Shown here: piece after piece, positions 5,596 through 10,718 of the stretch | Layout of the letters: each line of letters begins with the position of its first letter | Numbering within the stretch: position 1 is the stretch's first letter | Assembly: GCA_049965935.1 (NCBI GenBank) | Contig: JBMFVP010000055.1 | Location: 1-10,718, forward strand | Source: Thermocladium sp049965935 | GTDB taxonomy: Archaea > Thermoproteota > Thermoprotei > Thermoproteales > Thermocladiaceae | Direction: 5' to 3' | Length of the DNA stretch: 10,718 nucleotides | The notes under the pieces: generated by a model | Databases searched by the model: none | Told to the model about the DNA's origin: nothing | The model's input: the letters and a program-made list of their open reading frames with translations, nothing else | Position numbers and translations under genes: made by a program

Positions 5596-5915
5596 CAATA
5601 CCGCGCCCCTGCTAATGATATTATCCATTATTCAAGCAATTCAGCGTATTGCCGGTGGGAGGACCGTCATAATATCATTACATAACCCATGCTCTCCAGC
5701 ATCTCAATTAACATTCTTTGAAATGCCGTGTGTTGCATCGTCTTCATTGCAACAAAGTTACAATATAGATTATCCTAGTTTTGCATCATGCTGCCCTCGC
5801 CTTAGCCACCGCCCTTGGCCTTAGCATTAATTCCCAATATTCCTTATGTCGCGAACACCAGCAGTGTTGTTGAACCTAGCCCTAGTTGCCCCGTCTTCTA
5901 GACCCTCTACCTCGC

Positions 5916-5934
5916 AAGGCTTTTCGGAAGCCTT
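5916..5934. other. 7-bp inverted repeat AAGGCTT/AAGCCTT
   Basis: AAGGCTT-TTCGG-AAGCCTT, a perfect stem with a 5-base loop, about 80 bp before galT. No T-run follows, so it is not a convincing terminator. Function unknown. Confidence 0.5.
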
Positions 5935-5981
5935 CCCACCTTCTTGTTTATATGTGGAACATAATCGAGGTCCATTATGAT

Positions 5982-5992
5982 GAAAAATTAAT
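5982..5992 (+). promoter_or_regulatory. TATA-like box of galT
   Basis: GAAAAATTAAT is A/T-rich with a purine-rich left edge (BRE-like). Its centre lies about 30 bp before ATG 6017, which favours that start codon over GTG 6005 (18 bp) for a leaderless message. Confidence 0.4.
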
Positions 5993-6016
5993 ACTGGATC
6001 GTGGGTGGCTGGTTTC

Positions 6017-6988
6017 ATGGGAATGGAACTGAGGTTCAACCCATTGATAGGGGAGTGGATTATGATATCCACGGTTAGGGAATCGAGGCCGTGGCAGCCA
6101 TCCTCCTCATGCCCCTTCGATCCAGGCAACGAAGAGACGGGCATCGGTTGGTCGTACCTCATATTGCCCAATAGGTTTCCAATGTTGGTCCCCGATCCAC
6201 CCCGAAACAAGAAGGTCTCGGGATTCAAGTCGCGCAGATCGTTTGGTTACTGCAAGGTTGTAGTGGAGTCCCCCAGTCACTCGCTGGCTGACCTGCACAT
6301 GCTGAGCCTGGATGAATTGACAAATGTGCTCCTTGGGGTGAGGAGAGAAGTGTCTGGGATGGAGAGTCAAGGCTTTGTAAAATATGTCTACTTCTTCAGA
6401 AATAAGGGCAGGGAGATAGGGGTGTCGCTGACCCACCCCCACAGCCAAATATATGCACTCCCCTATGTTCCCCTCCGCGTTAGGCTGGAGGCGAGGAACA
6501 TGAAGAGGTACATGAAAAGGCATGGCTCCTGCATGTTATGCGACTTGCTGAAGGCCGAGGCAGGAAGCGAGCGATTGATTTACTTAAATGATGGATTCGC
6601 AATAATTAAGCCCTACTACTCAATGTGGCCCTACGAGATACACGTGATTCCCAGGAGACACGTGCAGAGGCTGCCCCAGTTGACGGATAATGAGGTGAGA
6701 TTCATGGCGGACTCCCTCCGGGCCTCCACCTACATGCTTGACTCGGTGCTGGGCAGGGACATGCCGTACGTGATGGCGGTTCATCAAGCCCCCGTCAAGT
6801 CCCATGAATCCTTCCACCTCCACGTGGAGTTCTACCCCATGCTGAGGGACGCGAGTAAGATGAAGTACGCGGCCGGCGTGGAGTGGGGTCTCTGGACGTT
6901 CACCTACGACTCATCGCCCGAAGTCAAAGCAGCGGAGCTGAGGAAATCATGCGCTAATGCGCGCGACCTCATCGGGAGGTGCGTTTAA
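6017..6988 (+). CDS. galT: galactose-1-phosphate uridylyltransferase
   Basis: GalT swaps UMP from UDP-glucose to galactose-1-phosphate, the second Leloir step, through a uridylylated His. The signature is clear: FFRNKGREIGVSLTHPHSQ (residues 126-144) with the HxH pair His140 and His142 (catalytic) and Gln144. LRFNPLIGEWIMIS is the usual N-terminus, VVVESPSHSL (81-90) supplies the conserved His88, and a C-terminal HIT-like half follows from CMLCDLL (172-178) to ESFHLHVEFYP. Length 323 fits the family. Odd point: the N-terminal zinc knuckle CPFC reads CPFD (Cys32, Asp35). Start: I chose ATG 6017 from TATA spacing; GTG 6005 and ATG 6023 are alternatives. The gene is head-to-head with the kinase at 3077-4144, now separated by 1.9 kb of inserted and decayed sequence. 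Confidence 0.9.
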   Translation: MGMELRFNPLIGEWIMISTVRESRPWQPSSSCPFDPGNEETGIGWSYLILPNRFPMLVPDPPRNKKVSGFKSRRSFGYCKVVVESPSHSLADLHMLSLDELTNVLLGVRREVSGMESQGFVKYVYFFRNKGREIGVSLTHPHSQIYALPYVPLRVRLEARNMKRYMKRHGSCMLCDLLKAEAGSERLIYLNDGFAIIKPYYSMWPYEIHVIPRRHVQRLPQLTDNEVRFMADSLRASTYMLDSVLGRDMPYVMAVHQAPVKSHESFHLHVEFYPMLRDASKMKYAAGVEWGLWTFTYDSSPEVKAAELRKSCANARDLIGRCV

Positions 6989-7187
6989 TCGATGCCTCGA
7001 TTCAGCGCGGCGATCGTTCACGCATGGGCTTTTCCCGCTGAAGGCAAGCCATGAATCATGGTAATCGTGGGAGAAACACATGGGGTTAATCCATGGAGAG
7101 TGAAAGTGAGGCATAGTTTCAAAACTTGACTCGTGACAAACTACTGTCCTTACGGATGGGGCTCTGGCGGCAATGAGATGAAGAGAA
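6989..7187. other. intergenic stretch downstream of galT
   Basis: About 200 bp before the next promoter, without ORF, RNA motif or T-rich terminator that I could recognise. The short palindrome CATGAATCATG (near 7050) is the only visible symmetry. Confidence 0.4.
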
Positions 7188-7197
7188 AAAATATAAA
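7182..7197 (+). promoter_or_regulatory. BRE/TATA promoter of the large exoprotein gene
   Basis: GAGAAAAAATATAAAG has a purine-rich BRE followed by a TATA box (AATATAAA). The TATA centre is about 26 bp from ATG 7219, the typical geometry of a leaderless crenarchaeal promoter. Confidence 0.65.
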
Positions 7198-7218
7198 GTC
7201 AAATGTAGCTAATCACAA

Positions 7219-9684
7219 ATGAATAGATTATTGATAAAGCTTGCCGTGGTAGTGTCTATAACTGTATTGCTGGGCATTGCCTTATACTTCGAATCACAGC
7301 CCCGCGTCGTATTCGTCTATTACGGCCCCAATTATGTGGTCCGCTACGTGAAGCCATCCCCCCTCTCCAAGTTATTGAATGGTTTGGACCACGCTGATCC
7401 CCCTCTCTTCCCCTCAATAACGATGCAGGTAAATGGGATGGATAAATACTACAACCTATCGCTTCCCATCACCAATGCCAGCCTCTATGCATTCGCCGTG
7501 GGCCCCGCCCCGGGCGGCTTCGTGGACGTGGGGGAGTGGGAAGGCAATGGGAGCACCATAGTCATCAATTCATCCAGCTACCTGCCCTACGCCGAGGAAC
7601 TGGATGAAGAGTTAGGCTATGGATCGACGGCGGGCCCCTCCCTCGTGGTGCTGTTAAGCACCATAAGCAACGCGAGCGACACGGCCTTCTCTCCTCTGGA
7701 TTTAGTGACCATACCCATAATACCGTCGCTGGCGGAGGGATCCGAGGTCCAGGTCCAGATCAACTATACGGCGGCAGCGATGATAGATATGGGACTCACC
7801 ATGAACCTGACGCGCATATGCTCGGCATACCAAATCCCCAAGTGCCCCCGAACCCCGGTCGCATCCATCCCGCGAGTCCCAATAACCTCCCGCATACCCC
7901 ACATAAATAAACCAATGGAGGCCGGCCAACCGCGGTACTGGACGGAGTACTTCAACTTCACCTCGCCTCTCCTTGGGAAGACGGTGATGGGTTACTGGTT
8001 CGTGGCCTCCCCGGTGGGCGTGGAAGCCAAGCTAAACGGCTTGGAGCTCGGCATAGGCGTGAACAGGGGCGTTCTGGCCAGTAATCAATCCAATGCAACG
8101 CTGTCCGTCTCCGCCACTGGCCCCCTGGTGCTGGATGCTCCTCTCTACGCTGTGAGGGGCCTTAACCTTTACTATGTAATGCCGCAAGTATCGCTGAGGT
8201 GCGATGTTAACGGCAGCGTGGTTACCATATGGGGGGTTCCCACAGTGCTGAGCAATGGCTCGGGGACGATGGGGCCAACCAGCGGGGAGGGGGGTGGGCT
8301 TCAGCCCCAGCTGGCCGCGGTTCAATTGGTGTCTGTCCAATACGTGTTCCACGGCTTTACCATAACTGTGCAGGTGCCTTCGAGCGGGAACTATACAGGG
8401 TCATTGATGTGCTGGTTAATTGAGGCTCCCCCTGATAATCCATTCTCGGCCAAGGTGAGCGTGTACGATCCATACGGGGCTGGCTGGGAGGTGATGAGTG
8501 CCGTGGACTCCATCTCGGGCGACGGCAGCGTCGCCGGCTCCGTGGTGAGGCTGGGGGGATTCCGCGACGAGTTGAGTGCCGTGGTAACCAAGAACCCGCC
8601 CGGCCAGGAATGCGTAATAAATCCGGGCTTGGCCGCCGTTGACAACGGTTCCGCCGTGTCCTTCACAGTATCATGCGTTGCGCAGCCCCCCAAGGCCATG
8701 GTCTCGGCTTGCCCATGGTTTACCCTATTCGATTCATGCATTGAGTGGCATAGGGGGAACATAATGTTCAACGGAACAATGCCGGCCCCAATAATGGGCG
8801 TCTACTTCACCCCAGCCCAGCTGAATTATATAGAATTGGTAGAGGAACTAGCTAATATAGCAGTGGGTTCACAAACTTCCTATGATTTAAGCTTTGCAAT
8901 GTCGTTTGCTGCCCCTATTAGGTTGGGCAAGGTAGGCATAGAAACTAGCGGGTCTGGGTTCACCATATGGTCTAGCCATAGCCAAATCACATTATTAGAT
9001 TATTATTGCATGTGGAGCTCGGTGGGCGATTATTGTAGTTATTTCAGTAATAATGCGACTCAAGTTGGGGGTATCTCTCCTGGGTTCACCACGATTGATT
9101 TGATTGGCATCGGTTACCTAGTTAATTATACTCTACAAATTGGACTGCTGCCGTTTCTCAAGATGGGTAATATCACGCTAGTGTGGTTTGCTCCGTTTAA
9201 TAATACTAAGACTCATCAATTTGCTGTTACCTACTCCACGGGGGATTCGGGCTGGGGATCCATAGTATCGACGGCGTTCCACGACATAAATGGCAGTTCC
9301 ATGAATGCGCTAAAAAAGGTACAGCTAAGCCCAGTTGTTAATGATCTATTTGAGAATACTGGCAATATTGTGGAGAATGCGAGGTACTCTAATTACTTCA
9401 GCATAAGCATTCCGGTGGGCGTGATCATGATGGCCATGCTCGATGGTCCATCCGGTTCCAGCGTGCCGAGCTACTTACCGGAGCTGAATGTAGGTGTATC
9501 GGCCGGCAGCATGCATGAAGTGGCCACGGCATACGACTTATCGATAATAATTTGGGGTAGGAATGGCACTTGTTTCTATCCTGTATATTATTCTACCAAT
9601 TACTTGATTTACGTGGAGCCGCAGTCCGGTTACTTCCCCGCTCCCTTTTACTTGGTGCAGCCGAATCCATCCGAATGCGGTTGA
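7219..9684 (+). CDS. large membrane-anchored exoprotein, family unknown
   Basis: 821 residues with one N-terminal hydrophobic segment (LLIKLAVVVSITVLLGIALYF, about residues 4-24) after a short positive start, so an uncleaved anchor or signal sequence; everything after it should be outside the cell. The ectodomain carries roughly twenty NxS/T sequons, long Val/Ser/Gly-rich beta-like stretches and around fifteen Cys, mostly in close pairs (CSAYQIPKC, CPWFTLFDSC, CMWSSVGDYC) that suggest disulfides. There is no C-terminal anchor, S-layer motif or protease motif that I recognise. The promoter at 7182-7197 gives a leaderless message from ATG. Base composition is striking: about 72% GC in sampled stretches near 7500 and 8520, but about 40% between 8820 and 9240, with a frame that stays open throughout. 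The C-terminal third may have a different origin. Confidence 0.75.
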   Translation: MNRLLIKLAVVVSITVLLGIALYFESQPRVVFVYYGPNYVVRYVKPSPLSKLLNGLDHADPPLFPSITMQVNGMDKYYNLSLPITNASLYAFAVGPAPGGFVDVGEWEGNGSTIVINSSSYLPYAEELDEELGYGSTAGPSLVVLLSTISNASDTAFSPLDLVTIPIIPSLAEGSEVQVQINYTAAAMIDMGLTMNLTRICSAYQIPKCPRTPVASIPRVPITSRIPHINKPMEAGQPRYWTEYFNFTSPLLGKTVMGYWFVASPVGVEAKLNGLELGIGVNRGVLASNQSNATLSVSATGPLVLDAPLYAVRGLNLYYVMPQVSLRCDVNGSVVTIWGVPTVLSNGSGTMGPTSGEGGGLQPQLAAVQLVSVQYVFHGFTITVQVPSSGNYTGSLMCWLIEAPPDNPFSAKVSVYDPYGAGWEVMSAVDSISGDGSVAGSVVRLGGFRDELSAVVTKNPPGQECVINPGLAAVDNGSAVSFTVSCVAQPPKAMVSACPWFTLFDSCIEWHRGNIMFNGTMPAPIMGVYFTPAQLNYIELVEELANIAVGSQTSYDLSFAMSFAAPIRLGKVGIETSGSGFTIWSSHSQITLLDYYCMWSSVGDYCSYFSNNATQVGGISPGFTTIDLIGIGYLVNYTLQIGLLPFLKMGNITLVWFAPFNNTKTHQFAVTYSTGDSGWGSIVSTAFHDINGSSMNALKKVQLSPVVNDLFENTGNIVENARYSNYFSISIPVGVIMMAMLDGPSGSSVPSYLPELNVGVSAGSMHEVATAYDLSIIIWGRNGTCFYPVYYSTNYLIYVEPQSGYFPAPFYLVQPNPSECG

Positions 9685-9819
9685 TGTCGGGTCAACTTGA
9701 TGTGAAGGCTTTGGAGTTGCGATTGTGTAATTCAATGTAGGGATTAATCGGTTGATGTGTTAGCTTGGCTATAATGCTCAAAAATCATTTCAATTTTTTA
9801 TATTAACGTGGTTTGTTGG
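9685..9819. other. intergenic stretch with a T-rich run
   Basis: Contains CAATTTTTTAT (about 9791-9801), a T-run of the kind that ends archaeal transcripts, roughly 105 bp after the exoprotein stop codon. Nothing else recognised. Confidence 0.35.
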
Positions 9820-9833
9820 GAAATATTTAAATA
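9820..9833 (+). promoter_or_regulatory. TATA box of the methyltransferase-like gene
   Basis: GAAATATTTAAATA has its centre about 29 bp upstream of ATG 9856, with GGGAAA as a BRE-like left part. A leaderless transcript is expected. Confidence 0.65.
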
Positions 9834-9855
9834 CGTGTAATTAATTTATTACAAT

Positions 9856-10581
9856 ATGGACACTACTTCAAAGAACTCGTGGTTGGCGGCAATGAATCTT
9901 ATCTACAGGAATAGGTCTATTGCCTTCCTAACTGCTTACTTCATCGCATTTGCGTCATCATACGTCACCGGTTCCTCGATTGATGAATATCTATACATTC
10001 ATGGCTTCTCCGTAAACGAATTAAGATTATTCACCTTGTTATTTGGATTAATAGGAGTAATGGGCTTCTCATTAAGGGTATGGGCAGCCGGTTATCTTGG
10101 TTACGTCACGGTTCATTCACGTGCCATAAGAACCAATGAATTAGTTACGTGTGGCCCTTACTCCCACGTGAGGCATCCGCTTTATCTAGGCCTTATTCTG
10201 ATCTCGCTTGGATTCGTTCCCGAATTATTATTACCTGGGCTTCTATTATTAATGGTTATCAATATCATATTAATTACGATTCTAATAAACATGGAGGAAA
10301 CCAGCAGCTTAAGCAAATATGGCTATGTGTATGTTAACTATAGATCCAGCGTGCCCATGCTATTACCATCCCTGCGAGCCAGAGTTCAATACAATGGCTT
10401 CCATTTCAGCTTATGGGGAGGATTAGTGACCGAGCTAGGTAATATATTTGTGCTTTCAACGCTGGTGGCGGGCGTTACATTAAGTGGGTTCTATTTCTCA
10501 ATAACTACATTCACGCTGCTCCCGTTGGGTTTCTTGTTTTCAAAAACATTAAGAGGAAAACTGACCTCCTCCCCGCCTTGA
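9856..10581 (+). CDS. isoprenylcysteine carboxyl methyltransferase-like membrane protein, 3' end replaced by a TnpB-element
   Basis: Members of the ICMT/phospholipid-methyltransferase superfamily are multi-spanning membrane enzymes that move a methyl group from S-adenosylmethionine to lipid-linked or lipid substrates. The diagnostic C-terminal block is present: CGPYSHVRHPLYLG (residues 99-112), a hydrophobic pair of helices, and the MEETSSLSKYGYVYVNYRSSVP-type segment with Glu-Glu (about 147-148) and the YxxY spacing that form the SAM site. Membrane spans lie at about 22-39, 56-80, 110-145, then two more after residue 190. Residues 236-241 (LTSSPP) and the TGA are encoded by the end of the TnpB-element that begins at 10561, so the native C-terminus is lost. 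All catalytic motifs precede the break, so the enzyme may still work. The substrate is unknown; the archaeal role is not established by this context. Confidence 0.75.
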   Translation: MDTTSKNSWLAAMNLIYRNRSIAFLTAYFIAFASSYVTGSSIDEYLYIHGFSVNELRLFTLLFGLIGVMGFSLRVWAAGYLGYVTVHSRAIRTNELVTCGPYSHVRHPLYLGLILISLGFVPELLLPGLLLLMVINIILITILINMEETSSLSKYGYVYVNYRSSVPMLLPSLRARVQYNGFHFSLWGGLVTELGNIFVLSTLVAGVTLSGFYFSITTFTLLPLGFLFSKTLRGKLTSSPP

Positions 10582-10633
10582 GGGGCGAGGGTTCCCCGAG
10601 GTCTAGGGGGTTACGCCCCATTCACGGGCGCTA
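10561..10633 (-). ncRNA. candidate omegaRNA 3' scaffold, copy 2
   Basis: Same fold as copy 1: hairpin GCGCCC/GGGCGT (10626-10631 with 10613-10618), clamp GACCTC/GAGGTC and terminal GC hairpin. At one pair of the first hairpin copy 1 has A-T and copy 2 has G-C, a compensatory change. The guide would be the minus strand of the methyltransferase-like gene's 3' end, beginning TTTTCCTCTTAATGTTTTTG. Confidence 0.5.
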
Positions 10634-10718
10634 CTCCGTCTTCATCTTGAGGAGTGTGAAGAAGGAGGACCACGCCTCATTATTCTTCTGGAGGACTGCT
10701 TGAGCATTCACGCCTAGT
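10631..10718 (-). pseudogene. tnpB: tnpB remnant: N-terminal helical segment fused to the element's 3' end
   Basis: Minus strand, open to the window edge, reads LGVNAQAVLQKNNEAW and SSFFTLLKMKTE then TAG (10631-10633). This matches the early helical region of TnpB proteins, where a pattern like xxxAQxVLxxxxxAWxSFFxLLKxK precedes the LPP segment. In an intact gene about 300 further codons, including the RuvC catalytic Asp/Glu residues and the zinc finger, should follow. Here the stop and the RNA scaffold come at once, so the centre and C-terminus have been deleted and no active nuclease can be made from this copy. TnpB is the RNA-guided nuclease of IS605-type elements. Confidence 0.6.

Larger units (their letters stand above)
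5596..6004. other. intergenic stretch, only fragments
   Basis: About 400 bp with no intact gene. It holds a short plus-strand frame (5615-5824) and a minus-strand fragment containing FQRMLIEMLESMGYVMIL, neither with recognisable motifs, and a short perfect hairpin at 5916-5934. Probably more debris of the degraded minus-strand gene plus the galT upstream region. Confidence 0.4.
10561..10718 (-). mobile_element. IS200/IS605-type (TnpB family) element, right end and decayed interior (runs off the window)
   Basis: Begins with the same CTGACCTCCTCCCCGCCTTGA end as 4410 and aligns to it without gaps for about 75 bp with roughly nine mismatches. Beyond it lies a fragment of tnpB in minus orientation, so the element continues past the right edge of the window. 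Insertion is inside the 3' end of the methyltransferase-like gene. Confidence 0.7.

Noticed and set aside
5827..6523. Minus-strand ORFs of 133 and 138 codons across the galT start region
   Set aside because: They are antisense to galT, which has clear family motifs; their composition is unnatural (many Pro, His, Cys, Arg).
8032..8771. Minus-strand ORFs of 106 and 126 codons inside the large exoprotein gene
   Set aside because: Mirror frames of a GC-rich coding region; no start signals or motifs.
1..10718. CRISPR array, rRNA or complete tRNA genes
   Set aside because: No regularly spaced repeats and no complete cloverleaf or rRNA-like sequence seen on either strand.

Overview
The window looks like accessory chromosomal DNA of a thermophilic crenarchaeon (Thermoproteota). 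The evidence is archaeal TATA boxes 25-30 bp upstream of start codons with almost no leader (7219, 9856, 4144, about 6017), an archaeal TruA, a GHMP-type galactokinase paired with a HIT-type GalT, relics of the multicopy archaeal AAA/DUF4143 ATPases, and IS200/IS605-type TnpB debris ending in the GC-rich hairpin 'GGCGGGGAGGAGGTCAG' (minus strand). I cannot name the genus.

Layout. 1-960: the 3' end of an extracellular-type protein gene (2-463) and a small headless secreted-type ORF with a Thr/Ser-rich tail (604-954). 1139-1580 (-): an ATPase pseudogene that lost its middle, with an N-terminal Walker A part and a C-terminal DUF4143-like part in different frames. 1708-1759: a strong hairpin pair just before truA. 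1788-2627 (+): truA, tRNA pseudouridine synthase. 2686-3038: a repeated promoter/start segment and a second, frameshifted ATPase relic. 3077-4144 (-): GHMP kinase, probably galactokinase. 4410-4616: a roughly 0.2 kb TnpB-derived mini-element with an omegaRNA-like end. 4616-5365 (+): a headless surface-protein ORF that starts inside or at the edge of that element. 5366-6016: no intact gene; a degraded membrane-protein frame is possible on the minus strand. 6017-6988 (+): galT. 7219-9684 (+): a very large membrane-anchored, glycosylation-site-rich exoprotein with an AT-rich block in its C-terminal third. 9856-10581 (+): an isoprenylcysteine carboxyl methyltransferase-like membrane protein whose 3' end has been cut off and replaced by a second TnpB-element end (10561 onward), followed by a remnant of tnpB running off the window.

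How the genes relate. galK (-) and galT (+) are head-to-head and encode the first two Leloir-pathway steps (galactose to galactose-1-phosphate to UDP-galactose). The 1.9 kb between them now holds a mini-element and gene debris, so it looks like an invaded divergent promoter region. truA is an isolated housekeeping gene. The rest is exoprotein genes plus remains of ATPases and TnpB elements, typical of a rearranging region.

Most interesting signal: the two TnpB-type ends (4410 and 10561) align without gaps over about 75 bp, fold into the same three-part RNA structure with one compensatory base-pair change, and neither is attached to an intact tnpB in this window. One of them now supplies the stop codon of a host gene and would carry that gene's own 3' sequence as guide.
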